From: Blastomussa wellsi
Taxonomy: Eukaryota; Cnidaria; Anthozoa; Scleractinia; Plerogyridae
DNA: 64,000 bases
NCBI GenBank assembly: GCA_947652115.1
Contig: OX393574.1
Location: 13,228,888-13,292,887 of the forward strand
Reading direction: 5' to 3'
Shown: positions 25,101 to 38,600 of the stretch, piece by piece
Position numbering within the stretch: position 1 is the stretch's first letter
How the letters are laid out: each line of letters opens with the position of its first letter
The notes under the pieces: generated by a model
What the model was told of the DNA's origin: nothing
The model's database searches: none
What the model saw: the letters and a program-made list of their open reading frames with translations, nothing else
Made by a program: the position numbers and the translations under genes

Positions 25101-28100
25101 TATGCAAGATCTTGGTTATCCAAGATCTTGGTTTTCCAAGATCTTGGTTATGCAAGATCCTGGTTATGCAAGTTGTTGGTTATGCAAGATCTTGGTTATG
25201 CAAGATCCTTGTTATGTAAGTTCTTTGTTATGTTAGATCTTGGTTAAGGAAGATCTTGGTTTGGCAAGATCTTGGTTATGCAAGATCTTGGTTAGGGAAG
25301 ATCTTGGTTAGGCAAGATCTTGGTTATGCAAGATCTTGGTTAGGGAAGATCTTGGTTATGCATAATTTCGTTATGCAAGATCTTGGTTAGGGAAGATCTT
25401 GGTTATGCAAGATCTTGGTTAGGAAAGATTTTGGTTAGGCAATGTGTTGGTTATGGAAGATCTTTGTTATGCAAGATCTTCGTTATGCAGGATAATGGTT
25501 AGGGAAGATCTTGGTTATGCAAGAACTTGGTTTGGCAAGATCTTGGTTATGCAAGATCTTGGTTAGGGAAGATGTTGGTTATGCAAGATCTTGCTTATGC
25601 AAGATCTTGGTTAGGGAAGATCTTGGTTATGCAAGATCTTCGTTATGAAAGATCTTTGTTAAGGAAGATCTTGGTTATGCAAGATCTTGGTTATGCAAGA
25701 TCTTGGTTATGCAAGATCTTGGTTAGGAAAGATCTTGGTTAGGCAATGTGTTGGTTATGCAAGATATTTGTTATGCAAGATCTTGGTTATGCAAGATCTT
25801 GGTTAGGCAGCATCTTGGTTATGCAAGATCTTGGTTATGCAAGATCTCCGTTATGCAAGTTCATGGTTAGGGAAGATCTTGGTTATGCAAGAACTTGGTT
25901 TGGCAAGATCTTGGTTAGGGAAGATCTTGGTTATGCAAGATCTTGGTTAGGCAAGATCTTAGTTATGCAAGATCTTGTTTATGCAAGATCTTGATTAGGC
26001 AAGATCTTGGTTACTCAGGATCTTGGTTATGCAAGATCTTGGTTATGCAAGATCTTGGTTACGCAAGATAATGGTTATGAAAGATCTTTGTTATGCAAAA
26101 TCTTGGTTAGGGAAGATCTTGGTTATGCAAGAGCTTGGTTATGCAAGTTCTTGGTTATGCAAGATCTTGGTTAGGGAAGATCTTGGTTATGGAAGATCTT
26201 TGTTAGGCACGATCTTGTTTAGGGAAGATCTTGGTTAGGCAAGATCTTGCTTACGGAAGATCTTGGTTAGGCAAGATCTTGGTTATGCAACTTCTTGGTT
26301 ATGCAAGATCTTGGTTAGGGAAGATCTTGGTTATTGAAGATCTTGGTTATGCAAGTTCTTGGTTATGCCAGATCTTGGTTAGTGAAGATCTTGGTTATGC
26401 AAGATCTTGGTTAGGGAAGATCTTGGTTATGCAAGATCTTGGTTCGGGAAGATCTTGGATATGGAAGATCTTGGTTCGGGATAATCTTGGTTATGCAAGA
26501 TCTTGGTTCGGGAAGATCATGGTTGGGGAAGATCTTAGTTATGCATGAATTTGCTTTGGAAAGATCTTGGTTATGCAAGATCTTGGTTATGCAAGTTCTT
26601 GGTTATGCAAGATCTTGGTTAGGGAAGACCTTGGTTATGGAAGATCTTTGTTAGGCACGATCTTGTTTAGGGAAGATCTTGGTTAGGCAAGATCTTGCTT
26701 ACGGAAGATCTTGGTTAGGCAAGATCTTGGTTATGCAAGTTCTTGGTTATGCAAGATCTTGGTTAGGGAAGATCTTGGTGTTTGAAGATCTTGGTTATGC
26801 AAGTTCTTGGTTATGCAAGATCTTGGTTCGGGAAAATCATGGTTAGGGAAGATCTTAGTTATGCATGAACTTGGTTTGGAAAGATCTTGGTTATGGAAGA
26901 TCTTGGTTATGCAAGATCTTGGTTAGGCAAGATCTTTGTTATGCAAGATCTTGGTTATGCAAATTCTGGTTAGGCAAGACCTTGGTTATGCAAGATCTTG
27001 GTTAGGGAAGATCTTGGTTATGCAAGATCTTTGTTCGGGAAGAAGATGGTTAGGGAAGATCTTAGTTATGCATGAGCTTGGTTTGGAAAGATCTTTGTTA
27101 GGGAAGATCTTGGTTATGCAAGATCTTTGTTAGGCAAGATCTTGGTTAGGGAAGATCTTGGTTATGCAAGATCTTCGTTATGCAAGATCTTGGTTAGGGA
27201 AGATCTTGGTTATGCAAGATCTTGGTTAGGCAAGACCTTGGTTAGGGAGGATCTTGGTTATGCAAGATCTTGGTTATTCAAGTTCTTGGTTATGCAAGAT
27301 CTTGGTTAGGGAAGATCTTGGTTATGCAAGATCTTGGTTAGGCAAGATCTTGGTTAAAGAAGATCTTGGTTATACAAGATCTTGGTTAGGGAAGATGTTG
27401 GTTAGGCAATGTGTTGGTTATGCAAGATCTTTGTTTTGCAAGATCTTGGTTATTCAAATTCTTGGTTATGCAAGATCTTGGTTAGGGAAGATCTTGGTTA
27501 TGGAAGATCTTTGTTAGGCACGATCTTGTTTAGGGAAGATCTTGTTTTGGCAAGATCTTGCTTAGGGAAGATCTTGGTTATGCAAGATCTTGGTTATGCA
27601 AGTTCTTGGTTATGCAAGATCTTGGTTAGGGAAGATCTTGGTTAGGCAATGTGTTGGTTATGCAAGATCTTTGTTATGCAAGATCTTGGTTATTCAAGTT
27701 CTTGGTTATGCAAGATCTTGGTTAGGGAAGATCTTGGTTATGGAAGATCTTTGTTAGGCACGATCTTGTTTAGGGAAGATCTTGTTTTGGCAAGATCTTG
27801 TTTACGGAAGATCTTGGTTATGCAAGATCTTGGTTATGCAAGTTCTTGGTTATGCAAGATCTTGGTTAGGGAAGATCTTGGTTATTGAAGATCTTGGTTA
27901 TGCAAGTTTTTTGTTATGCAAGATCTTTGTTTGGGAAGATCTTGGTTATGCAAGATCTTGGTTAGGGAAGATCTTGGTTATGCAATATCTTGCCTAGGCA
28001 AGATCTTGGTTCGGGAAGATCTTGGTTATGCGAGATCTTGGTTCGTGAAGATTTTGGTTATGCAAGATCTTGGTTCGGGAAGATCTTGGTTAGGGAAGAT

Positions 28101-28956
28101 CTTGGTTATGCAATATCTTGGTTAGGGAAGATCTTGGTTATGCAATATCTTGGCTAGGCAAGATCTGGGTTATTCAATATCTTGGCTAAGCAAGATCTTG
28201 GTTCGGGAAGATCTTGGTTATGCAAGATCTTGGTTAGGGAAGATCTTGGTTACGCAATATCTTGGCTAGACAAGATCTTGGTTCGGGAAGATCTTGGTTA
28301 CGCAAGATCTTGGTTTTTGAAGATCTTGGTTATCCAAGATCTTGGCTCGGGAAGATCTTGGTTAGGGAAGCTCTTGGTTATTCAAGATCTTGGTTAGGCA
28401 AGATCTTTGTTATGCAAGATCTTGGTTATCCAAAATCCTGGTTAGGCAAGATCTTGGTTATGCAAGATCTTGGTTAGGGAAGATCTTGCTTATTGAAGAT
28501 CTTGGTTATGCAAGTTCTTAGTTATGCAAGATCTTGGTTAGGGTAGATCTTGGTTATGCAAGATCTTGGTTAGGGAAGATCTTGGTTATGCAATATCTTG
28601 GCTAGGCAAGATCTTGGTTCGGGAAGATCTTGGTTATGCAAGATCTTGGTTCGGGAAGATCTTGGTTATGCAAGATCTTGGTTATGCAAGATGTTGGTTA
28701 TGCAAGGTCTTGGTTATGCAAGATCTTGGTTATGGCAGATCTTGGTTAGGGAAGATCTTAGTTATGCAAGATCTTGGTTATGCAAGATCTTGGTTAGGGA
28801 AGATCTTGGTTATGCAAGATCTTGGTTAGGCTTGATCTTGGTTATGCAAGATCTTGGTTATATAAGATCTTGGTTATGCAAGATTTTGGTTATGCAAGTT
28901 TTTGGTTATGCAAGATCTTGGTTAGGGAAGATCTTGGTTATGCAAGGTCTTGGTTA

Positions 28957-29340
28957 GACAAGATCTTGGTTATGCAAGATCTTGGTTATGCAAGATCTTG
29001 GTTAGGCAAGATCTTGCTTCGGGGAGATCTTGGTTATCCAAGACCTTGGTTAGGGAAGATCTTGATTATGCAAGATCTTGGTTATGCAAGTTCTTGTTTA
29101 TGCAAGATCTTGGTTAGGGAAGATCTTGGTTATGCAAGGTCTTGGTTAGACAAGATCTTGGTTATGCAAGATCTTGGTTATGCAAGATCTTGGTTAGGCA
29201 AGATCTTGCTTCGGGGAGATCTTGGTTATCCAAGACCTTGGTTAGGGAAGATCTTGATTATGCAAGATCTTGGTTATGCAAGTTCTTGTTTATGCAAGAT
29301 CTTGGTTAGGGAAGATCTTGGTTATGCAAGATCTTGGTTA
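28957..29340 (+). repeat. 192-bp (12-unit) tandem duplication
   Basis: Two adjacent 192-bp copies, 28,957-29,148 and 29,149-29,340, each start at a GGTTAGAC spacer and contain the rare sequence CTTGCTTCGGGGAG followed by TTATCC and AAGACC units and a CTTGATTATGC unit. The pair is conserved in the paralogous segment around 32,796-33,179, whereas the paralogues near 42,605 and 50,400 hold one copy. The duplication therefore marks a sublineage shared by the 28.9-kb and 32.8-kb segments. Confidence 0.9.
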
Positions 29341-29918
29341 GGAAAGATCCTGGTTAGGGAAGATCTTGGTTATGCAATATCTTGGTTAGACAAGATCTTG
29401 GTTAGGGAAGATCTTGGTTATCCAAGATCTTGGTTAGGCAAGATCTTGGTTAGGAAAGATCTTTGTTAGGCAAGATCTTGGTTATGGAAGATCTTGGTTA
29501 TGTAAGAACTTGGTTATGCAAGATCTTGGTTAGGGAAGATCTTGGTTAGGCAAGAGCTTGGTTATGCAAGATCTTGGTTATGGAAGATCTTGGTTAGGCA
29601 AGGTCTTGGTTATGAAAGATCTTGGTTAGGGAAGATCTTGGTTATGCAAGATCTTCGTTATGCAAGATCTTTGTTAGGGAAGATCTTGGTTATGCAAGAT
29701 CTTGGTTATGCAAGATCTTCGTTATGCAAGATCTTGGTTAGGAAAGATCTTGGTTATGCAAAAACTTGGTTTGGAAAGATCTTGGTTATGCAAGATCTTT
29801 GTTATGCAAGATCTTGGTTATGCAAGATCTTGGTTAGGCAACATCTTGGTTATGCAAGATCTTGGTTATGCAAGATCTCCGTTATGCAAGTTCATGGTTA
29901 GGGAAGATCTTGGTTATG

Positions 29919-30526
29919 CAAGAACTTGGTTTGGCAAGATCTTGGGTAGGGAAGATCTTGGTTATGCAAGATCTTGGTTAGGCAAGATCTTAGTTATGCA
30001 AGATCTTGTTTATGCAAGATCTTGATTAGGCAAGATCTTGGTTACTCAGGATCTTGGTTATGCAAGATCTTGGTTATGCAAGATCTTGGTTACGCAAGAT
30101 AATGGTTATGAAAGATCTTTGTTATGCAAAATCTTGGTTAGGGAAGATCTTGGTTATGCAAGAGCTTGGTTATGCAAGATCTTGGTTAGGCCTCTTCTTG
30201 GTTGTGCAAGATCTTGGTTATGCAAGAACTTGGTTTGGCAAGATCTTGGGTAGGGAAGATCTTGGTTATGCAAGATCTTGGTTAGGCAAGATCTTAGTTA
30301 TGCAAGATCTTGTTTATGCAAGATCTTGATTAGGCAAGATCTTGGTTACTCAGGATCTTGGTTATGCAAGATCTTGGTTATGCAAGATCTTGGTTACGCA
30401 AGATAATGGTTATGAAAGATCTTTGTTATGCAAAATCTTGGTTAGGGAAGATCTTGGTTATGCAAGAGCTTGGTTATGCAAGATCTTGGTTAGGCCTCTT
30501 CTTGGTTGTGCAAGATCTTGGTTATG
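29919..30526 (+). repeat. 304-bp (19-unit) tandem duplication
   Basis: Two copies at about 29,919-30,222 and 30,223-30,526 are identical over the stretches compared. Shared markers are AAGAACTTGGTTTGGC, CTTGGGTAGGG, a GGTTACTCAGG spacer, AAGATAATGG, AAAGATCTTTG and the unusual AGGCCTCTTCTTGGTTGTGC unit. The left copy is followed directly by the start of the right one at AAGAACTT, while the right copy continues into AAGATCTTCTTTATGC, which is the arrangement in the paralogue near 34,030-34,080. That makes the 30,222 junction the derived one. Confidence 0.88.
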
Positions 30527-30949
30527 CAAGATCTTCTTTATGCAAGATCATCGTTAGGGAAGATCTTGGTTATGCAAAAACCTGGTTTGGCAAGATCTTG
30601 GTTAGGGAAGATCTTGGTTATGCAAGATTTTGGTTATGCAAGTTCTTGGTTATGCAAGATCTTGGTTAGGGAAGATCTTGGTTATGCAAGATCTTTGTTA
30701 TGCAAGATCTTGGTTCGAGAAGACCATGATTAGGGAAGATCTTAGTTATGCATGAACTTCTTTTGGAAAGATCTTGGTTATGAAAGATCTTGGTTATGCA
30801 AGATCTTGGCTAAGCAAGATCTTTGTTCGGGAAGATTTTGGTTATGCAAGATCTTGGTTAGGCAAGATCTTGGTTAGGAAAGATCTTGGATAGGCAAGAT
30901 CTTGGTTATGGAAGATCGTGGTTATGCAAGAACTTGGTTTGGAAAGATC

Positions 30950-33900
30950 TTGGTTAGGGAAGATCTTGGTTATGCATGAACTTTGTTTTGCAAGATCTTG
31001 GTTAGGCAAGATCTTGGTTATGCAAGATCTTGTTGATGCAAAATCTTGGTTAGGCAAGATCTCGGTTATGCAAGATGTTGGTTAGGGAAGATCTTGGTTA
31101 TGCAAGATAATGGTTATGCAAGTTCTTGGTTATGCAAGATCTTGGTTAGGGAAGATCTTGGTTGTTAAAGATCTTGGTTAGGGAATATCATGGTTAGGGA
31201 AGATCTTGGTTTGGCAAGATATTGGTTAGGCAAGATCGTTGTTACTGAAGATCTTGGTTATGCAAGATCTTGGTTCGGGAAGATCTTGGTTATGCAAGAT
31301 CTTGGTTCGGGAAGATCATGGTTAGGGAAGATCTTGGTTATGCATGAACTTGGTTTGGCAAGATCTTGGTTAGGGAAGATCTTTGTTATGCAAGATCTTG
31401 GTTAAGCAAGATCTTGGTTATGCAAGACCTTAGTTATGCAAAATCCTGGTTAAGCAAGATCTTGGTTATGCAAGATCTTGGTTAGGCAAGATCTTGGTTA
31501 TGCAAGATCTTGGTTGGGGAAGATCTTTGTTATGCAAGGTCTTTGTTAGGCAAGTTCTTGGGTAGGGAAGTTCTTGGTTAGGCAAGATCTTTTTTATGCA
31601 AGATCTTGGTTAGGGAAGATCGGTTATGCAAGATCTTGGTTATGCAACTTCTTGGTTATGCAAGATCTTGGTTAGGGAAGATCTTGGTTATGCGAGATCT
31701 TTGTGATGCAAAATCCTCATTAGGCAAGATCTTGGTTAGGTAAGATCTTGGTTAGGGAAGATCTTGGTTATGCAAGATCTTGGTAAGGCAAAGTCTTGGT
31801 TGTGCAAGATCTTGGTTATGCAAGATCTTAGTTAGGCAAGATCTTGGTTACTCAAGATCTTGGTTATGCAATATCTTGGTTAGGGAAGATCTTGGTTATG
31901 CAAGATCTTGGTTACTGAAAATGTTTGTTATGCAAGATCTTGGTTCGGGAAGATCTTGGTTATGCAAGATCTTGGTTCTGGAAGATCATGCTTAGGGAAG
32001 ATCTTGGTTAAGCAAGATCTTGGTTATGCAAGATCTTGTTTATGCAAAATCTTGGTTAGGCAAGATCTTGGATATGGAAGATGTTTGTTAGCGAAGATCT
32101 TAGTTATGCAAGTTCTTGGTTATGCAAGTTTTTGGTTATGATAGATCTTTGTTAGGGAAGATCTTTGTTAGGGAAGATCTTGGTTTGGCAAGATCTTGGT
32201 TAGGGAAGATCTTGGTTATGCAAGATCTTTGTTAGAGAAGATCTTGGTTATGCAAGATCTTGGTTAGGGAAGATCTTGGTTGTGCAAGATCTTGGTTTAA
32301 TGAATATCATGGTTAGGCAAGATCTTGGTTAGGGAATATCTTGGTTAGGCGAGATCTTGGTTATCCAAGACCTTGGTTAGGGAGGATCTTGGTTATGCAA
32401 GATCTTGGTTATTCAAGTTCTTGGTTTTGCAAGATCTTGGTTAGGGAATATCTTGACTCGGGAAGATGTTGGTTATGCAAGATCTTGGTTAGGCAAGATC
32501 TTGGTTATGCAAGATCTTGGTTATTCAAGATCTTGGTTATGCAAGGTCTTGGTTATGCAAGATCTTGGTTATGGCAGATCTTGGTTACGAAAGATCTTGG
32601 TTATGCAAGATCTTGGTTATGCAAGATCTTGGTTAGGGAAGATCTTGGTTATGCAAGATCTTGGTTAGGCTTGATCTTGGTTATGCAAGATCTTGGTTAT
32701 ATAAGATCTTGGTTATGCAAGATTTTGGTTATGCAAGTTTTTGGTTATGCAAGATCTTGGTTTTGGAAGATCTTGGTTATGCAAGGTCTTGGTTAGACAA
32801 GATCTTGGTTATGCAAGATCTTGGTTATGCAAGATCTTGGTTAGGCAAGATCTTGCTTCGGGGAGATCTTGGTTATCCAAGACCTTGGTTAGGGAAGATC
32901 TTGATTATGCAAGATCTTGGTTATGCAAGTTCTTGTTTATGCAAGATCTTGGTTAGGGAAGATCTTGGTTATGCAAGGTCTTGGTTAGACAAGATCTTGG
33001 TTATGCAAGATCTTGGTTATGCAAGATCTTGGTTAGGCAAGATCTCGCTTCGGGGAGATCTTGGTTATCCAAGACCTTGGTTAGGGAAGATCTTGATTAT
33101 GCAAGATCTTGGTTATGCAAGTTCTTGTTTATGCAAGATCTTGGTTAGGGAAGATCTTGGTTATGCAAGATCTTGGTTAGGAAAGATCCTGGTTAGGGAA
33201 GATCTTGGTTATGCAATATCTTGGTTAGACAAGATCTTGGTTAGGGAAGATCTTGGTTATCCAAGATCTTGGTTAGGCAAGATCTTGGTTAGGAAAGATC
33301 TTTGTTAGGCAAGATCTTGGTTATGGAAGATCTTGGTTATGTAAGAACTTGGTTATGCAAGATCTTGGTTAGGGAAGATCTTGGTTAGGCAAGAGCTTGG
33401 TTATGCAAGATCTTGGTTATGGAAGATCTTGGTTAGGCAAGGTCTTGGTTATGAAAGATCTTGGTTAGGGAAGATCTTGGTTATGCAAGATCTTCGTTAT
33501 GCAAGATCTTTGTTAGGGAAGATCTTGGTTATGCAAGATCTTGGTTATGCAAGATCTTCGTTATGCAAGATCTTGGTTAGGAAAGATCTTGGTTATGCAA
33601 AAACTTGGTTTGGAAAGATCTTGGTTATGCAAGATCTTTGTTATGCAAGATCTTGGTTATGCAAGATCTTGGTTAGGCAACATCTTGGTTATGCAAGATC
33701 TTGGTTATGCAAGATCTTCGTTATGCAAGATCATGGTTAGGGAAGATCTTGGTTATGCAAAAACTTGGTTTGGAAAGATCTTGGTTATGCAAGATCTTGG
33801 TTAGGGAAGATCTTCGTTAGGCAAGATCTTGGTTATGCAAGATCTTGGTTAGGGAAGATCTTGGTTATGCAAGATCTTCGTTATGCAAGATCTTTGTTAG

Positions 33901-34530
33901 GAAAGATCTTGGTTATGCAAGATCTTGGTTATGCAATATCTTTTTTAGGAAAGATCTTGGTTAGACAATGTGTTGGTTATGCAAGATCTTTGTTATGCAA
34001 AATCTTGGTTATGCAAGATCTTGGTTAGGCCTCTTCTTGGTTGTGCAAGATCTTGGTTATGCAAGATCTTCTTTATGCAAGATCATCGTTAGGGAAGATC
34101 TTGGTTATGCAAGAACCTGGTTTTGCAAGATCTTGGTTAGGGAAGATCTTGGTTATGCAAGATCTTGGTTAGGCAAGATCTTAGTTATGCAAGATCTTGG
34201 TTATGCAAGATCTTGGTTAGGGGAGATCTTGGTTATGCAAGATCTTGGTTCGAGAAGACCATGATTAGGGAAGATCTTAGTTATGCATGAACTTCTTTTG
34301 GAAAGATCTTGGTTATGAAAGATCTTGGTTATGCAAGATCTTGGTTAGGCAAGATCTTGGTTAGGGAAGATCTTGGTTATGCAAGATCTTGGTTAGGCAA
34401 GATCTTGGTCAGGGAAGATCTTGGTTAGGCAAGATATTGGTTATGGAAGATCTTGGTTATGCAAGTTCTTGGTAATGTAAGAACTTGGTTATGCAAGATC
34501 TTGGTTAGGGAAGATCTTGGTTAGGCAAGA
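30950..34530 (+). repeat. 3.6-kb segment paralogous to 40.8-43.4 kb and 48.6-51.8 kb
   Basis: From about 30,950 the sequence follows 40,760 onward at an offset of 9,810 bp with few differences, sharing rare markers: CTTGTTGATGC, a GATCGTTGTTACTG unit, the 14-bp unit AAGATCGGTTATGC (near 31,617 and 41,427) and CTTTGTGATGC followed by AAAATCCTCATTAGGC (near 31,703 and 41,513). It carries an extra 192 bp relative to that copy. Beyond 33,800 it continues to match 51,065-51,830 at an offset of 17,300, so it preserves a block order that the 7.8-kb duplication interrupts at 43,442. Confidence 0.85.
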
Positions 34531-35649
34531 GCTTGGTTATGCAAGATCTTGGTTATGCAAGATCTTGGTTAGGGAAGATCTTGGTTATGCAAGAGCTTGG
34601 TTATGCAAGTTCTTGGTTATGCAAGATCTTGGTTAGGGAAGTTCTTGGTTATGGAAGATCTTTGTTAGGCACGATCTTGTTTAGGGAAGATCTTGGTTAG
34701 GCAAGATCTTGCTTACGGAAGATCTTGGTTAGGCAAGATCTTGGTTATGCAAGTTCTTGGTTATGCAAGATCTTGGTTAGGGAAGATCTTGGTTATTGAA
34801 GATCTTGGTTATGCAAGTTCTTGGTTATGCCAGATCTTGGTTAGTGAAGATCTTGGTTATGCAAGATCTTGGTTAGGGAAGATCTTGGTTATGCAAGATC
34901 TTGGTTCGGGAAGATCTTGGATATGGAAGATCTTGGTTCGGGATAATCTTGGTTATGCAAGATCTTGGTTCGGGAAGATCATGGTTGGGGAAGATCTTAG
35001 TTATGCATGAATTTGCTTTGGAAAGATCTTGGTTATGCAAGATCTTGGTTATGCAAGTTCTTGGTTATGCAAGATCTTGGTTAGGGAAGACCTTGGTTAT
35101 GGAAGATCTTTGTTAGGCACCATCTTGTTTAGGGAAGATCTTGGTTAGGCAAGATCTTGCTTACGGAAGATCTTGGTTAGGCAAGATCTTGGTTATGCAA
35201 GTTCTTGGTTATGCAAGATCTTGGTTAGGGAAGATCTTGGTGTTTGAAGATCTTGGTTATGCAAGTTCTTGGTTATGCAAGATCTTGGTTCGGGAAAATC
35301 ATGGTTAGGGAAGATCTTAGTTATGCATGAACTTGGTTTGGAAAGATCTTGGTTATGGAAGATCTTGGTTATGCAAGATCTTTGTTCGGGAAGAAGATGG
35401 TTAGGGAAGATCTTAGTTATGCATGAGCTTGGTTTGGAAAGATCTTGGTTAGGGAAGATCTTGGTTATGCAAGATCTTTGTTAGGCAAGATCTTGGTTAG
35501 GGAAGATCTTGGTTATGCAAGATCTTCGTTATGCAAGATCTTGGTTAGGGAAGATCTTGGTTATGCAAGATCTTGGTTAGGCAAGATCTTGGTTAGGGAA
35601 GATCTTGGTTAGGCGAGATCTTGGTTATCCAAGACCTTGGTTAGGGAGG

Positions 35650-38600
35650 ATCTTGGTTATGCAAGATCTTGGTTATTCAAGTTCTTGGTTATGCAAGATC
35701 TTGGTTAGGGAAGATCTTGGTTATGCAAGATCTTGGTTAGGCAAGATCTTGGTTAGGGAAGATCTTGGTTATACAAGATCTTGGTTAGGGAAGATCTTGG
35801 TTAGGCAATGTGTTGGTTATGCAAGATCTTTGTTTTGCAAGATCTTGGTTATTCAAGTTCTTGGTTATGCAAGATCTTGGTTAGGGAAGATCTTGGTTAT
35901 GGAAGATCTTTGTTAGGCACGATCCTGTTTAGGGAAGATCTTGTTTTGGCAAGATCTTGCTTAGGGAAGATCTTGGTTATCCAAGATCTTGGTTATGCAA
36001 GTTCTTGGTTATGCAAGATCTTGGTTAGGGAAGATCTTGGTTATTGAAGATCTTGGTTATGCAAGTTTTTTGTTATGCAAGATCTTTGTTTGGGAAGATC
36101 TTGGTTATGCAAGATCTTGGTTAGGGAAGATCTTGGTTATGCAATATCTTGGCTAGGCAAGATCTTGGTTCGGGAAGATCTTGGTTATGCGAGATCTTGG
36201 TTCGTGAAGATTTTGGTTAAGCAAGATCTTGGTTCGGGAAGATCTTGGTTAGGGAAGATCTTGGTTATGCAATATCTTGGTTAGGGAAGATCTTGGTTAT
36301 GCAATATCTTGGCTAGGCAAGATCTGGGTTATTCAATATCTTGGCTAAGCAAGATCTTTGTTCGGGAAGATCTTGGTTATGCAAGATCTTGGTTAGGGAA
36401 GATCTTGGTTACGCAATATCTTGGCTAGACAAGATCTTGGTTCGGGAAGATCTTGGTTATGCAAGATCTTGGTTTTTGAAGATCTTGGTTATGCAAGATC
36501 TTGGTTCGGGAATATCTTCGTTAGGGAAGCTCTTGGTTATTCAAGATCTTGGTTAGGCAAGATCTTTGTTATGCAAGATCTTGGTTATCCAAAATCCTGG
36601 TTAGGCAAGATCTTGGTTATGCAAGATCTTGGTTAGGGAAGATCTTGCTTATTGAAGATCTTGGTTATGCAAGTTCTTAGTTATGCAAGATCTTGGTTAG
36701 GGTAGATCTTGGTTATGCAAGATCTTGGTTAGGGAAGATCTTGGTTATGCAATATCTTGGCTAGGCAAGATCTTGGTTCGGGAAGATCTTGGTTATGCAA
36801 GATCTTGGTTCGGGAAGATCTTGGTTATGCAAGATCTTGGTTATGCAAGATGTTGGTTAGGGAAGATCTTGCTTATGCAAGATCTTGGTTATGCAAGATC
36901 TTGGTTAGGGAAGATCTTGGTTATGCAAGATCTTGGTTAGGCAAGATCTTGGTTAGGAAAGATCTTGGTTAGGCAAGATCTTGGTTATGCAAGATCTTGG
37001 TTAGGAAAGATCTTGGTTATGGAAGATCTTTGTTATGCAAGTTCTTGGTTATGCAAGATCTTGGTTAGGGAAGATCTTGGTTATGCAAGATGTTTTTTAG
37101 GCAAGTTCTTGGTTATGAAAGATCTTGGTTAAGGAATATCTTGGTTAGGAATGATCTTGGTTAGGCAAGATCTTGGTTATCAAGATCTTGGTTATGCAAG
37201 ATCTTGGTTAGGCAAGATCTTGGTAAAGGCAGATCTTGGTTATGCAAGATCCTTGTTAGGGAAGATCTTAGTTAGGCAAGATCTTGGTTAGGCAAGATCT
37301 TGGTTATGCAAGATCTTGGTTAGGCAAGATCTTGGTTATGCAAGATCTTGGTTATCCAAGATCTTGGTTTTCCAAGATCTTGGTTATGCAAGATCCTGGT
37401 TATGCAAGTTGTTGGTTATGCAAGATCTTGGTTATGCAAGATCCTTGTTATGTAAGTTCTTTGTTATGTTAGATCTTGGTTAAGGAAGATCTTGGTTTGG
37501 CAAGATCTTGGTTATGCAAGATCTTGGTTAGGGAAGATCTTGGTTAGGCAAGATCTTGGTTATGCAAGATCTTGGTTAGGGAAGATCTTGGTTATGCATA
37601 ATTTCGTTATGCAAGATCTTGGTTAGGGAAGATCTTGGTTATGCAAGATCTTGGTTAGGAAAGATCTTGGTTAGGCAATGTGTTGGTTATGCAAGATCTT
37701 TGTTATGCAAGATCTTCGTTATGCAGGATAATGGTTAGGGAAGATCTTGGTTATGCAAGAACTTGGTTTGGCAAGATCTTGGTTATGCAAGATCTTGGTT
37801 AGGGAAGATGTTGGTTACGCAAGATCTTGCTTATGCAAGATCTTGGTTAGGGAAGATCTTGGTTATGCAAGATCTTCGTTATGAAAGATCTTGGTTATGC
37901 AAGATCTTGGTTATGCAAGATCTTGGTTATGCAAGATCTTGGTTATCCAAGATCTTGGTTAGGAAAGATCTTGGTTAGGCAATGTGTTGGTTATGCAAGA
38001 TATTTGTTATGCAAGATCTTGGTTATGCAAGATCTTGGTTAGGCAGCATCTTGGTTATGCAAGATCTTGGTTATGCAAGATCTCCGTTATGCAAGTTCAT
38101 GGTTAGGGAAGATCTTGGTTATGCAAGAACTTGGTTTGGCAAGATCTTGGTTAGGGAAGATCTTGGTTATGCAAGATCTTGGTTAGGCAAGATCTTAGTT
38201 ATGCAAGATCTTGTTTATGCAAGATCTTGATTAGGCAAGATCTTGGTTACTCAGGATCTTGGTTATGCAAGATCTTGGTTATGCAAGATCTTGGTTACGC
38301 AAGATAATGGTTATGAAAGATCTTTGTTATGCAAAATCTTGGTTAGGGAAGATCTTGGTTATGCAAGAGCTTGGTTATGCAAGTTCTTGGTTATGCAAGA
38401 TCTTGGTTAGGGAAGATCTTGGTTATGGAAGATCTTTGTTAGGCACGATCTTGTTTAGAGAAGATCTTGGTTAGGCAAGATCTTGCTTACGGAAGATCTT
38501 GGTTAGGCAAGATCTTGGTTATGCAAGTTCTTGGTTATGCAAGATCTTGGTTAGGGAAGATCTTGGTTATTGAAGATCTTGGTTATGCAAGTTCTTGGTT

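Larger units (their letters stand above)
22751..35649 (+). repeat. Satellite mosaic of long-distance segmental duplications
   Basis: There is no simple single period, but long stretches match others at fixed offsets. Roughly 23,880-24,660 matches 27,910-28,690 (offset 4,029) and 36,070-36,850 (about 12,188). Roughly 25,040-26,430 matches 37,280-38,660 (12,236). 26,231-26,654 matches 34,693-35,116 (8,462). 28,800-29,860 matches 32,640-33,700 (3,839). 27,910-28,660 matches 36,070-36,820 (8,159). Within it the 15-bp GGTTATC unit reappears near 23,265 and 24,943. Everything remains 16-bp satellite. The mosaic looks like repeated unequal exchange or conversion between blocks. Confidence 0.85.

Noticed and set aside
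28822..29469. 215-codon open frame, also present at 32,661-33,308, and a 199-codon frame at 1,802-2,401
   Set aside because: They consist only of the 16-residue satellite cycle. The pair is an inherited segmental duplication. A run of about 13 consecutive in-phase units without a TAG spacer is unsurprising among nearly 3,900 units.
30170..30210. AGGCCTCTTCTTGG units (near 30,190, 30,495 and 34,030) as possible insertion scars
   Set aside because: They have normal unit length and sit in normal context. They are substitution variants copied with their blocks, with no flanking duplications.
30842..31057. 71-codon open frame on the - strand
   Set aside because: The - strand normally has TAA every 48 bp. 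Here a few GGTTA spacers are mutated (GGTTTGG, GGATAGG, TTGATGC) at the right phase. The product is again the satellite cycle.
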